Part shown: positions 11,617 to 22,164 of the stretch, in pieces | Layout: every line of letters starts with the position of its first letter | Position numbering within the stretch: position 1 is the stretch's first letter | Assembly: GCA_949751835.1 (NCBI GenBank) | Contig: CATKHK010000037.1 | Coordinates: forward strand, 186,001-250,000 | From: Blepharisma japonicum | Taxonomy: Eukaryota; Ciliophora; Heterotrichea; Heterotrichida; Blepharismidae | Length of the DNA stretch: 64,000 nucleotides | Direction of reading: 5' to 3' | The notes under the pieces: generated by a model | What the model was told of the DNA's origin: nothing | The model's input: only the letters and a program-made list of their open reading frames with translations | The model's database searches: none | Program-made: the position numbers and the translations under genes

Positions 11617-12080
11617 ATTAATCTAACATATTTTAACAAGAATTCAATAGATTTAGAGTTGAATTTTAGGATAAATAGCTTATAAATTGAAGATATGTTT
11701 TATATGTTGCTATAGAAATTTTCTTACTTTTACGAAATAAAATGATTTATTAATTAATGAAGGTAATGATAGACAATAATAGCCAAAAATACTGCATCGA
11801 TCGCTCAATGCTAATTCGACCTCTCAATAGAGCTAATTCTTTTATTTACAAGTTATTGAAATGAATTAAAAATGCTTCAAAAGCAAGGTAGCAAAGGCCT
11901 TGGTATTTAATTTCTTAATTTCACAATTTAACTAGTTGATGGATAAGTTCTTGAAATTGCTAAACTAAACTGTCATTTATACTTATGATAATTATTTCTA
12001 AGACATAATGATTTATTTATTCATAAAATATCCCTTGTTTCTTGAGAAATATATTGATTTACTAATTATAAAAGACAAAA
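11617..12080. other. Spacer holding a decayed copy of the next gene's 5' end
   Basis: Most of this 460 bp spacer between the palmitoyltransferase and the F-box gene is AT-rich and non-coding. The middle part is a degenerate copy of the F-box gene start, listed separately. Confidence 0.5.
11750..11985 (+). pseudogene. Decayed duplicate of the 5' end of the F-box gene
   Basis: This stretch aligns by eye with the first 60 or so codons at 12081 onward: the word around CGCTCAATGC.TATTCGA.CTCTCA is shared, as is GGCAGCAAAGRCT versus GGTAGCAAAGGCC further on. At protein level DRSMLIRPLNRAN matches YRSMPIRSLSRIN. The copy acquires a TAG stop at about codon 42 and similarity fades through the F-box. 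It looks like the start of a tandem duplicate that has otherwise been lost. Confidence 0.55.
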
Positions 12081-13064
12081 ATGGACTTTAATTACCGCTC
12101 AATGCCTATTCGATCTCTCAGCAGAATTAATCCTTTAATAAACCAGCCAAGACAACAAATTAAAGATGTTCAGAAAACAGGGCAGCAAAGACTATGAATT
12201 TTAGTTTCTCATTTCCTGTCTATTCCCGAAATTTTCAATCTCATGAAGACCTGCAAAATGCTATACATTGTTTCTTATGAGCCTGAATTGTGACATGATA
12301 TCCTTATTAGTCAATTTCATTCGAAATTTGTTTTATCAATTATAGATGGATCATACAAAGAAGTGAATATAGTTACTGGGATTGATTATAAATTAGAAGC
12401 AGCTATAATAGATGAATATATCCCAATTTATTGTGATGAAGTCACAAAAGAGGATGAAAATGATTTATTTGAGCTTTTTCAAACGACTGGATTTATTAAT
12501 GATGAAGCTCCTCAGTTGACTAGTGCTGACTTAAAGAAAGTAAACCCAAATGAGTTTCGAAATATTGCACTTATTTTATATCAATTGAGCTGCATTGAGT
12601 GCCATAATATAAAAATTGACTGCTTTTACTGTAAAGTTCTGAATAAGACCATATGCTTAAATTGCTTGAAATTGGACAAATATAAAATGCTAAGTATAGG
12701 AAGCTGTAAGAGTAAATTTAAAATTACTCAAGAAGAGCTTGATTCCCTTAATTTAAACTATGCTGAAGCAACTAATCCTATAAATTATGGTTTTTCAAGC
12801 ATGAAGCTTTATTATGAGTTTCAGGTCAAAAAGGCATTGGAAAAACATAAAATTCCATCATATATGAGATTTAAAGAAATCGAAAATAAATTAGAAAAAG
12901 AAGGATATGCAGGCGCAATAAGTTTAGCTTATGGCAAAATAGTTGAGAAATTCTTAAAAGGGAAAGATGATAATTTAGACAGATGTGTGGTTTCGATAAT
13001 TAAAAGATATGAGAGAAGTAAAAATGCAGCGAAAAGTGTTAAGAAAAAGAAATTGAAAAATTAA
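12081..13064 (+). CDS. F-box-like protein
   Basis: 327-residue protein starting MDFNYRSMPIRSLS. Residues about 43-95 resemble an F-box: ILVSHFLSIPEIFNLMKTC, then KMLYIVSYEPELWHDI, with the usual Leu/Ile spacing and the closing Trp. F-box proteins recruit substrates to SCF ubiquitin ligases through Skp1. Two TGA codons read as Trp in this part. A Cys/His cluster follows (CIECHNIKIDCFYC, CLNC) that may bind zinc. The tail is basic (KKKKLKN). No substrate-binding repeats are evident, so the target is unknown. Confidence 0.6.
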
Positions 13065-13412
13065 GATAACATTTTTTAAATTAAACTAACTGGAAACCAC
13101 AACTATAGTATATTAATGTTAAAAAATAGTTAGCATTTATTTAAGAATATTAATTGCATTTATATATTGCTTATGAGATGATTACTGAACCTTCTTAATA
13201 TTTAATTTTAAATCTTTTATGGCATGTTATATTTTATTTTTAAGGCTATAAAACACTTAATTATTAATACCCTAATAAATGGAAATATTTTACAAAGTGC
13301 TGAAAATATTTTATTTTTTCTTTATTTTACATATAAATTTGTTTTAGAACTATTTCTAGAAATATAGTTAAAATAATGCGGGGATTCTTTTCGCCTCAAT
13401 TTTCTCTTATAA
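13065..13412. other. Intergenic, nothing seen
   Basis: AT-rich spacer between two plus-strand genes. I see no gene or repeat. Confidence 0.5.
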
Positions 13413-15245
13413 ATGGTTGCTGCTAAACATTGTGGGTATGAACTTGAAAGCCTCCTTGTAAGTTTTATATAGACTTTATTAAATCCCAAGCCGATTAATG
13501 AATTTAAAGTTGAGACCAAGCTCAACCTCTCGGAGCAGTGGGTTATTCACTCTGATGTTGACAGAACTCGCTCAAAAGTTCTTAGCGATAATGAAAGATT
13601 TCAATTGGAAACCATGCTAACGTTTTATTGCAAAGAACTAAAAATCGCATACAAGCAAGGTATGAATGAGCTCATGGCACCATTTCTTCTGATGACTAGA
13701 AAAGGAATTACCTTACATGAAGCTTATGCTTCATTCAAGAAATTCATACAAATAACTCTCCCTACTATGTTTATTGATAATGTAATTTTTATATAGGCCT
13801 TTCGACCATTACATGGATTATTTTTAATATTTAATCTACTTTTCAGATATCATGAGCCAGATCTTAGCTCTTTTTTTCAAGCCAACTCAGTATATCCAGA
13901 ATGTTACGCGACATCATGGTTTGTGACAGTTTTTGCAAGCAAAATTAAAAGTATAGAGACATTATCTTTTCTTTGGGAAAGTCTAGTACAAGAATCAGAT
14001 GTATTATTTATATGCTACATTTCAATTGCGTTACTTCAGCGTTACAAAAGTAAACTATTGGAAGAACAAGGACCTTCAATAATCCAAGTCATATCCAAAA
14101 TCAAGCTCGAAAGCATTGAAGAAATCGCTTATCTTATCGAAAAAGCGCAAGAACTGAAGAGAAAAATGCCTTTTTCTCTTCGCATGAAGCTTCAAAATTA
14201 TAACATTTATAATTTAGACACCATTGACTCAGTAATTGCAGCACTCAATAAAGAGTATTGCTTGAGTGTCCTTCCAAGAGAAGTCATGCAAAATTGCTAC
14301 CCAGGCCAAAAATTTTGCACTTGCATTGACGAGAAATGTTCATGGTGCATTTCACAAATATCAGAGATTCCTATGGTTTTACTCGACTGCCGTCCAGATA
14401 CAGAGCAGAGGCATGGAAGATTCCCTAACTCAATTTTGCTCGACAAGCGAGCATATAATGATGAAAACATTATGATTAACATCCCAGATTCTTTTAATGA
14501 ATTAAAAGGAGTATTTCATATCTGTCTTCTGGGAAATAAAGAATTCCGAGCTTCAGATTTCAGTTTAAGGAAAAATTCTGATGAAGAAGATCCTGTTCAA
14601 AACATGTTGGAAAATTTATTGCAGCTTTTCATTATGAAAGGGTTTCCTTATGTGAGCTTGGTAGAAGGAGGCTTCCAAAAGTGCCATGAATTCGCGATGC
14701 ATTATAAATTAAATATCGAAAACCATCAAAACTCTTCATGCGATGTTTGCAATCCAAATGTCTCCTGTTCGTCAATTGAGTCAAAGCTGAGGAAGCTTAA
14801 AGATGTAATCCATTGTAAGGTCAGAGCATTTACCACTGTGGTAAAAGATATTGGTAAATCGATCAGCCCAACTGAGCCAGCTAGAAAACTAGCAGACTCA
14901 GAAAAATATTTGAGCGACCCAAGTGCGAAATTTTATTTATGCAAAAAATATGATGAAGAAAGCAATTGTGTCATAGAAAGCTCGATGTCATTAATAATTA
15001 CAGAAACTGAAATTGCCTTAGGGCAAATCAGAAATAACCGCAAAAAATCTATAACTCAGGTTGTGGATTCCAAAAAAATAAGCAGCTTGCTGAAATTTAC
15101 TCAAAAACTTAACCCTAATACAATGCTGAACTTTTACTTTGGAAAATCATCAAAACCAATATGTATCATGTTAAAAAATACTCGAGAAGTGCATGAGTGC
15201 TCATCATTGATATCAAAATATTATAAAAATAATAAGGAGTGATAA
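13413..15245 (+). CDS. TBC1D23: TBC-rhodanese protein, TBC1D23-like
   Basis: 600-residue protein with two 15-nt introns (13458-13472 and 13782-13796). The ATG at 13413 follows an in-frame TAA. The TBC (Rab-GAP) domain covers about residues 20-235: IHSDVDRTRS at 41-50 carries the arginine finger and YKQGMNEL at 75-82 the glutamine finger. A rhodanese-like domain follows (about 300-410; VLLDCRPDTEQRHGRFPNS), without an obvious active-site Cys loop. After a CDVC/CNPNVSC spacer, a C-terminal domain of about 120 residues resembles the PH-like end of TBC1D23. That protein links endosome-derived vesicles to Golgi golgins. Animal TBC1D23 is thought to lack the catalytic fingers; here both are present, so GAP activity is possible. 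The terminal codons are GAG TGA TAA. Confidence 0.8.
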
Positions 15246-15323
15246 ATCACTTTGATATTAACATTTTTTAGAAAAAATGTGTTAATAATCATTTTAATAA
15301 ACAATATTTTCTAATTAATACAA

Positions 15324-16376
15324 TTATTCTTTCTTTTCTTCTTCCATTATTCCTAATGCTGTTTTTTTAGCAGTAGCTTTTGCTAGCTTTTTTAGTCCCA
15401 TTTTTTTGACTTGGTTATATGCACTTCCTACGTTCCCAAGAACGCTAAGGCTTTCAGAAGTGGCAGATGCTGCTTGATCTCCATATCTGTGCTCGACTAC
15501 ACTTACGGTGGTACTAGCACTTGATTTTGCAAGAATTATTACTGCCTCTTCCAGCCCATCATATATGGTTACTACTGCGTTAATCCCAGCCATTCCAAGT
15601 TCTTTTGCGGATTGATAAGTTTTGGACCTTTCCAGGCGGTTTCCAGTTTTTGAACTCTTGAAGTGTGAGGATATTGATGATGCTATCTGTGTAGTCATTT
15701 CGACAGCTCCACTTACAAGAGCTTTAGAAAGAGCTAGAACCATTTGGCTGGCCATTTTCATTTTCCGGATTCTTGCTTTGCTTTTTTCAGAAATTTCTGT
15801 AGGCTTTGGTTTTTTCTTTATTTTTTTCTTGAGGTATTCTCCTCCTTTAACAATTCCTTTTGAGGTAAAAGTTGCTCCTCTTATAAGCCCTTTCTTGATT
15901 TTTGTTCCTCCTAATTCTATATAATGGCTTATTTTGCCCACTTTTCCGTCTTTTTTTTCTTTTTCAGCTACTTCTTGGCTTTCTTCTATGTAAATTTTGA
16001 CTTCAGTGTCGCTGGTGCTTTCTTCAGGCATTGGGCTTCTTCTATCTTTGATTTTGGTAAATTCAGTGCTATCCTGAAGGATTATTTCGAAAACGTCTAA
16101 TTCTTCTATATCAACTTCAATTGGAAATACAATTCCATAGAAGCCTTCTGTGCTTGGGAACACATAGCTTCTCTTGTCGCCTTTCATGACTGGAATTTCT
16201 TTTGATAGAGAGTAACGAAAATCACCCACTGTTAATAAATATAGATTTTGATCTGATAAACGATACACACATAGCTCACCAGCAGCAAAAAGCCATTTTT
16301 GGTCTCCAATTATGCTGTAGATTTCGGTGTTTTGGACAGAGAGAAGCAACTCTGCTTGAACATTTTGCTCTTCCAT
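15324..16376 (-). CDS. Spartin-like senescence-domain protein
   Basis: 350-residue protein in one exon. Residues 1-125 form an N-terminal beta-rich part. An acidic linker follows, then the senescence/spartin domain: ISHYIELGGTKIKKGLIRGA, a very basic Lys run, and Ala/Ser-rich amphipathic helices (MVLALSKALVSGAVEM, GMAGINAVVTIYDGLEEA). The end is GNVGSAYNQVKKMGLKKLAK. Spartin-family proteins associate with lipid droplets and endosomal membranes; plants have the same domain in senescence proteins. No MIT domain is visible. It converges on the TBC gene with about 80 bp between the stops. Confidence 0.75.
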   Translation of the reverse strand: MEEQNVQAELLLSVQNTEIYSIIGDQKWLFAAGELCVYRLSDQNLYLLTVGDFRYSLSKEIPVMKGDKRSYVFPSTEGFYGIVFPIEVDIEELDVFEIILQDSTEFTKIKDRRSPMPEESTSDTEVKIYIEESQEVAEKEKKDGKVGKISHYIELGGTKIKKGLIRGATFTSKGIVKGGEYLKKKIKKKPKPTEISEKSKARIRKMKMASQMVLALSKALVSGAVEMTTQIASSISSHFKSSKTGNRLERSKTYQSAKELGMAGINAVVTIYDGLEEAVIILAKSSASTTVSVVEHRYGDQAASATSESLSVLGNVGSAYNQVKKMGLKKLAKATAKKTALGIMEEEKKE

Positions 16377-16488
16377 TATATGAATTATTATCCAAGATGA
16401 CCAAAAAACACAGCATATTTTTTTACTATTGGATTATCAAATCTATTAAGATTAAAAACAAATGACAATAAAATATTATTTTGAATAA

Positions 16489-17868
16489 TTAAGCTGATTC
16501 AAGAGCTTCGCCACATGCTAAGCAAGCATAACTCTGACTTTGACACTTAATGCAAGTTTGTTTTACGCAGCAGCTTTTAGGATTTATATAATCTCTTGAC
16601 AGAAAATCTTTGCAGCTGAAGCATCTAAAATTTAAAGTATCTTTTATTTCTGTAATTTGACTAGTTTTAAGCTTTTTCTTGCACTTTTTGCATTTTTTCT
16701 TTTCACAGGCTTCCTTTAAGCATTCTAAACAGTGACTATGTGAGTTGCAGATTGATTTAAGTTGGTTTCCAACAATATAAACATTACTTTTACATCCATC
16801 ACAAGTTGCCTCCATATAGCAAGGTTTGTCAGTATAGACTTCTTTGCAAAAGCAGCAGCTCCTCATCCCTCCCAAAATTAGTATAGAAAAGCACTCTTTG
16901 CATGTGCAATCACAAGGATCATTGAAAAAATGAGTAAACTCTTTTGGTTTCAAACACCTTTTGCATTGGGTTAGCCTATTTGGATCATTTCCCTTTTTTT
17001 CTTTTGTTTCGAGATTCATTGCTTTATAAATTTCTCGTTGGCTCTCAAAGTGTTCTCTTCTTTTCTCTTGATCGGCTTCTCGAATGGCATTAAAATCTTT
17101 AGCTTGCTCGAACTTTTCTTTTAATAAATTTTTATAGTCTTCAAGGCTGTAAGGAGAACTGCAGTTTTGGCATTTTAGCTTGCACTTCAGCCTTTCTTGC
17201 TCTTCTTCTGTTAGAAGTAGAAATCCTTTAGTTTGCTCATATATATTGGATTTTAAGCATTTTGAGCAGAAGGTGTGGCCACAAGATAGCTGGATTTCTT
17301 CTTTAGGCTTCCTACATGTTTCACAATAAGAAAAACTTAGCAGCTTGCTTAATCTTTCAGAAACTTCAGCATTTTCCGAGTTTTTGAGGGATTCAATTAT
17401 GTTTTTTATTTTTTCGTCTTTGCCAATCTTCTTTACTCCAATATGCTCATTCAATATTTCGATAGCACTTAAGAAATCTTCAAGCTTTTCTTTATTTTTG
17501 TTAAGTTTGAAATTGAACCCATTGACCTCATTTTTTACAACTATTAGGCTTGGACGGTCAAGGTGTACTAATTTGCCTAGGTTTCTTGAACTTTGCTTAT
17601 AAAGTCCAAAAGGAGTATCTTTTATGTTAGCCTCTATATGTTGTAAGGGCTCTTCAACTACAGCAGGCTCATAATTTACTATTGGCTCCTCGATTTCTTC
17701 AACCTCTTCTTCAATGCTTGAATCTGAACTATTATCTGATTCCTCATCACTATCTGGATTAGAAGAATCAGAGCTTTCAACTTTTCTGTACTCTTGCGTA
17801 TCTTTATCGAGCTCGTACTCTTTGTCACTCGAGCTATAGCTGCTACCACCACTTTCAGAATCAGTCAT
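16489..17868 (-). CDS. RING finger / Cys-rich protein (paralogue 2)
   Basis: 459-residue relative of the gene at 2578-4143. The N-terminus is acidic and Ser-rich (likely phosphorylated), with a run of Glu. The RING finger starts at about residue 178: CETCRKPKEEIQLSCGHTFC, then SKC and CQNC. A charged helix follows, and then repeated Cys pairs: CKRC, CDCTCKEC, CCFC, CDGC, HSHCLEC, CKKC, CFSC, CCVKQTCIKC, CLAC. The order and spacing match the first paralogue. Probable E3 ubiquitin ligase; target unknown. No TGA codons; the stop is TAA. Confidence 0.75.
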   Translation of the reverse strand: MTDSESGGSSYSSSDKEYELDKDTQEYRKVESSDSSNPDSDEESDNSSDSSIEEEVEEIEEPIVNYEPAVVEEPLQHIEANIKDTPFGLYKQSSRNLGKLVHLDRPSLIVVKNEVNGFNFKLNKNKEKLEDFLSAIEILNEHIGVKKIGKDEKIKNIIESLKNSENAEVSERLSKLLSFSYCETCRKPKEEIQLSCGHTFCSKCLKSNIYEQTKGFLLLTEEEQERLKCKLKCQNCSSPYSLEDYKNLLKEKFEQAKDFNAIREADQEKRREHFESQREIYKAMNLETKEKKGNDPNRLTQCKRCLKPKEFTHFFNDPCDCTCKECFSILILGGMRSCCFCKEVYTDKPCYMEATCDGCKSNVYIVGNQLKSICNSHSHCLECLKEACEKKKCKKCKKKLKTSQITEIKDTLNFRCFSCKDFLSRDYINPKSCCVKQTCIKCQSQSYACLACGEALESA

Positions 17869-18286
17869 ATTATTGATTATTATGGATTCTACATTATTAT
17901 CTATTACTTATAAAACATAAATGACTAGGATGATTAACAAACTGTGAATATCTGATTTTTGGGATTAAATTAAGCAATAATTTATTCTGTTGTGATTGTT
18001 AAGCAAATGAATTTTATTCTTAAAGGGTTTATCTTAATTTTTTTAAATCTTAATAGATCATCAAAATCATTCGTTTCACTAAAATTAATCCATAAAGCAA
18101 ACATAATATGAATATAACGAATTTGAAGGCAAGCGTATTTAAATAATTTTATAATAAAGTATGGTGCAAAATTTAATTTTATTTTGTTATTATTTGCCTA
18201 ATTAATTTTTGCTCAAGCAAAAATATATCTAATTGATAAATAAGAAATAGATATGGATGGCTCTAATATTAGTGGTTATAAATAAA
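17869..18286. other. Divergent intergenic region
   Basis: AT-rich region between the start of the RING gene (minus) and the GST (plus); it should hold both promoters. No motif that I can name. Confidence 0.45.
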
Positions 18287-18925
18287 ATGCAAAAGCCAAC
18301 AATCGCCTACTGGTGTGTTAGAAGCTTGGCGGAACCAATTCGAATGCTGCTTCACCACCTTGAAGTGGACTTTGAAGATAAGCATTACGTGTTTGGAGAA
18401 GAAGAATGGCCTCAAGACAAAGAACGTCTTGGTCTTGATTTCCCTAATCTTCCTTATTTTATTGACGATCAAGTCAAATTGACAGAAAGCTATGCAATCT
18501 TTTTATACATAGCCTTAAAATACAATCCAGACTACCTTGGACGTACAACAATCGAGCAAGCCCATGTGAATATGGTTTATGGCGTCTTAAAAGATATTTT
18601 TATGCCATTTGCGCTAGCTGGTTATGAGCCAGATGCATCAACCAGAATGCCAATGACTCTTGATAGCAAGAGAGCAGCTTTAGAAAAAGTTGCCAGTTAC
18701 CTTGAAGGAAAAAGGTTCTTCAATGGAGATCAGCCTACTTATGTAGATTTTTACGCTCACGAGCTCATTGAAAGAATTGAAGCGTATAACCCAGACTATT
18801 TGGCAGCTATATCTCCTAATTTCGCAGCTTTTAAAGCTCATTTCAGAGAATTAGCTCATATGGATGAATTTCTTTCAAGACCGAGATTGAAATTTAATCT
18901 TAGTAGAGCTCATTGGGGAAATTAA
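18287..18925 (+). CDS. GST: Glutathione S-transferase, Mu-like
   Basis: 212-residue soluble GST. The N-terminal thioredoxin-like domain starts MQKPTIAYWCVRSLAEPIRM, with the catalytic Tyr (AYW) where Mu/Sigma enzymes have it. It continues to FPNLPYFID and the glutathione-binding TESYAIFLYIA. The helical C-terminal domain contains FNGDQPTYVDFYAHE, the usual N-cap/hydrophobic staple region. An upstream in-frame ATG at 18257 would add ten hydrophobic residues; I prefer 18287 because it puts the Tyr at the normal distance from the start. Role: conjugation of glutathione to electrophiles, probably cytosolic. Confidence 0.88.
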   Translation: MQKPTIAYWCVRSLAEPIRMLLHHLEVDFEDKHYVFGEEEWPQDKERLGLDFPNLPYFIDDQVKLTESYAIFLYIALKYNPDYLGRTTIEQAHVNMVYGVLKDIFMPFALAGYEPDASTRMPMTLDSKRAALEKVASYLEGKRFFNGDQPTYVDFYAHELIERIEAYNPDYLAAISPNFAAFKAHFRELAHMDEFLSRPRLKFNLSRAHWGN

Positions 18926-19111
18926 TCCTTAATTATTATTTAGCTTTCTCTAATAGAAGTAATTGCTAGAAATAGCTGTTAATGAATTTATAACTTTATA
19001 TGAAATTAATTAATATAAGTAGTATGAAAAATACTTTATTTGTTAAATTCAAAGATTATATTAATCGATCCATTAATGATAAATTGTTGAGTTCTATCAA
19101 AAATATTATGT

Positions 19112-20485
19112 CTATTTCAATGCATACCCTATAGCAAGGCTGATTAGCAGCACAGTAACAATAACCCCAAAAAGTCTTCTATCCATAAATCTATCACCAT
19201 CTCTTCCAAATTTTTCTATCTTTTTGGCTAAATTTCTTGTACACTCCAATGCAAAAATCAATAATATTTGTCCAGTAATACAAAATCCAACTATAAAATC
19301 CAGCCCAGCAGACGCAGAAGTACTGATAACTTCGCAGCATTCTTCATTCAAGCATCCATATTTTTCAGTATTTTTATCTAAAATTTTTACAATTTGGTCT
19401 TCAGGGCATTGCAAATCTTCTGCAGTGGCTTGTATATCTGTAAATTTACTCGAGCAGCCAATATAATTCAAATGCTTATCCTGCATTATGTTTAATAAAG
19501 AGTAACAATTTGTGCTGAACGATTCTAGAAAATCTTGGGTTGAAAAAATAACAAGCATGCAATAAAGACCAAGGAAAATAAACATAATCACGCATACAAT
19601 TTGCGAAATAATAATAAAAGAAATATGTTCTTTAAACGCTGCAAAAAAGGAAAATAGAGAGTAAGCTAATAAGCAACACCCAGCCACAACCCCAGCTTGG
19701 ATTATTACTGGGGATAATTCTTCAGAAATATCAAATGAGCTCCAATACCACCAATAAACTCCTGGGCATAAAATTAGTCCTATAGCTGCAATTAGAACGC
19801 TAATTTGAACTACTTGTACATAATTATGAATGCTCTGATAATCAATGCTTAATTTGCAGGCCAAGTAAAATATGTATATATAGCCAACTATATATTTCAA
19901 GGATGCTCCACTAATTATAAATAACATTCATTTGACTTTTTGACTTACGTTAGGGTCATCAATTGGGCCTAATAAAATTTCGTGAGATATAAAAGAAATA
20001 ATTCCTATGAAAAAATAGCACGATGATGTCAAATGAAGGATATATAAAGAATTTGTTAGGAAATCTTGACTGCCAAGGCTATTTCATTTTATAGCAATTG
20101 TCTCATTCTTGACTAGGGACTCCTTGGTGTATTTGGCACCGAAATATGCACAGAGAGTTGAGCAAAAAGCTATTAGTGATACAAATGGAGGAAAAACCAA
20201 AAAGTGCTTGTTTGTTTTTCAAAATGCAATTGCTCCACATACAAAGATGACAACAGGAGGTAAAATCATACCTAAAGCAATTTTTTCAAGTCTGCTAAGA
20301 GCTGTTTCCTCTTCTTTGATGGTCATTCGATTTACATGCCTTTCTGAAGCATTAGCTCTGGAAAATTCACTCATAGCTTTTTCTCCTTTAGAAGGCTCAT
20401 TATTTTCTTTTAGTTGCTTTTTCCTTCTTTCGTCCTCATCTGAAAAATTTGAGTACGTTTTCACACCTTTTGGCTTTAAATCCAT
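19112..20485 (-). CDS. Polytopic membrane protein with Cys-rich loop
   Basis: 457-residue protein in one exon read through TGA codons at 20219-20221, near 20075 and at about 19928. A polar N-terminus of 65 residues is followed by about nine hydrophobic segments. Between the last two or three is an 80-residue loop with Cys residues (CPEDQ, YGCLNEECCEV), reminiscent of a tetraspanin large loop. The TM count is too high for a tetraspanin, so I leave it unnamed. The stop is TAG. Confidence 0.65.
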
Positions 20486-20757
20486 ATTAAAATACTAAAA
20501 TATTTGCAAAATTTCAAAAAATTAAATAAAAATTTAAACAAAAAGAATATTTCATTTGAAATCAAGTATCTAGTCGAAACACCAGTCTATTTGATTCTAA
20601 TAAAAATCGTTTTTATTTAAAATTTATAAAATTACTTATCATTTTCATACTGTTAAATTTCTATATTACCAATGCATCTACAAGTTATTCCCACCCCCAT
20701 TTAATTTTTCCAACAATTTTTCTGCATTAAAATTTTAAATAAGAGAAAATTTAAGAG

Positions 20758-22164
20758 ATGTCAGCGTCTAACACCAAAGAACGTAAGCCTGTTCGTACAA
20801 ATACTTCACCTCCGGACGCAGGCCAGCCTGAATTCCGAGATTACAAGGCTGCAAAAGCAGCTTTATTGTCTTCTCTTTCAATTTCATCTAAAACTCAGCC
20901 AGAAATCAATGTCATTTCTGACATAGAAGCCCAAGATAATAAAAGTTTGTCTGCCAATGAAAATAAAGAGCAAGAAAGACCTCCAAGAAAGCTTTCTCCA
21001 GCTTTTAAACAAGAAGAAATCGATAAAACCAACGAAGAAACCAAAATCCCAGCAAATGGGAAAAATCACTTCAAAAGCTATTTATCTACTATTGAAGAGG
21101 ATTTTACTTCATGCGAATACACACCAATGGGGGCTGGGTCTACTTTTTCCCAGCTTTCTGTTGCAAAAGCAAAAATAAAATATAGTGAAGATGATATAAG
21201 AAAAGCAGGGGATGAGGATTTATCTTGGGTCTTGCCTATTAATATTGTAAAAATAAAGAGACGAAATGAGCCAAAACCAGAAAGGCCAGTTTTAGGTAGT
21301 GCTAGTTACAAATCTAATTGGCGCGCAGAAGAAGACGAGACACAGAAAAAGATCAGGCAGGGTGCACTTGAAAACACAAAGAAAATCAACACAGAAAAAT
21401 CAACAAAAGAGAAAAAGCTTTGTGACATTAAAATAATTTTGAATAAACTGACTATGAGAAATTTTGATAAGCTGAAAACCGAGCTATTTGAAATTTCTAA
21501 ATTAGATGAAGAATATTTAGAGTCATTAGCAGACGCGATTTTCCAAAAAGCTTGTTTTGAGAAAAAATATGTTGGAATGTATGCAGATTTGTGCAAATAT
21601 TTAACTGATGCATACTTGGATTTTCAGATAGGAGGAGGAAAAGCAGAAGCTTTAAAGAGAACACAAGATAGTTTGTTTAGAAAAATGCTGCTGAATGTCT
21701 GCCAAGAATCATTTGAAGCAATGTGGATGAGTGAAGAGGATCATAAAGGTGATTCAGCTTATAAAGTAAAAAGGCTTGGGATGGTAAGGTTTATTGGAGA
21801 GTTGTTTAAGGCTGGGTTTATACCTCCCAAAATTATTTTTACTTGCCTTATGGAATTGATAAGCTCAAATTTCAAAGAGACCTATAAAAATCCAGATTTT
21901 AATTCTTTGGTCCTTAATGATGATAAATTAGAAGGAGCAGTTTTGATGTTAACAGCTGGTGGTGCTGCTTATGACAACGAAAAGTATGTATCCAAAACAA
22001 ATGCGGTGGTGAATACTCTTAAAGAAATAATGGATCGTGATTTGACAAAAAATTCAAGAGTGAAGTTCTTAATTTTGGTAAAAATTATTTAGGACATGCT
22101 TGAATTGAGAGCCTCTGGCTGGCAGGATAAATTAATTGAATCACCTACTATAATTACTAATTAA
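20758..22164 (+). CDS. eIF4G-type MIF4G-domain protein
   Basis: 463-residue protein. The N-terminal 220 residues are polar and disordered-looking. From about residue 222 it is an eIF4G middle domain: LNKLTMRNFDKLKTEL, FQKACFEKKYVGMYADLCKYL and MVRFIGELFKAGF. A 15-nt intron at 22078-22092 (GTAAAAATTATTTAG) removes a false stop; the domain then ends DMLELRASGW, as in eIF4G. This domain is the eIF4A-binding scaffold of translation initiation. I see no YxxxxL-phi eIF4E-binding motif and no MA3 domain, so it may be a short eIF4G/p97-like factor. Its last eight bases overlap the end of the convergent GDPD gene. Confidence 0.85.

Noticed and set aside
13322-13525. 67-codon minus-strand frame at the start of the TBC gene
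   Set aside because: It overlaps exon 1, the first intron and exon 2 of the TBC gene on the other strand, whose motifs are clear.
15622-15924. 100-codon plus-strand frame inside the spartin-like gene
   Set aside because: Antisense shadow of a Lys- and Ala-rich coding region; no independent support.
18257-18286. Upstream ATG adding ten residues to the GST
   Set aside because: The extra residues have no counterpart in Mu-type GSTs; the ATG at 18287 fits the family start better.
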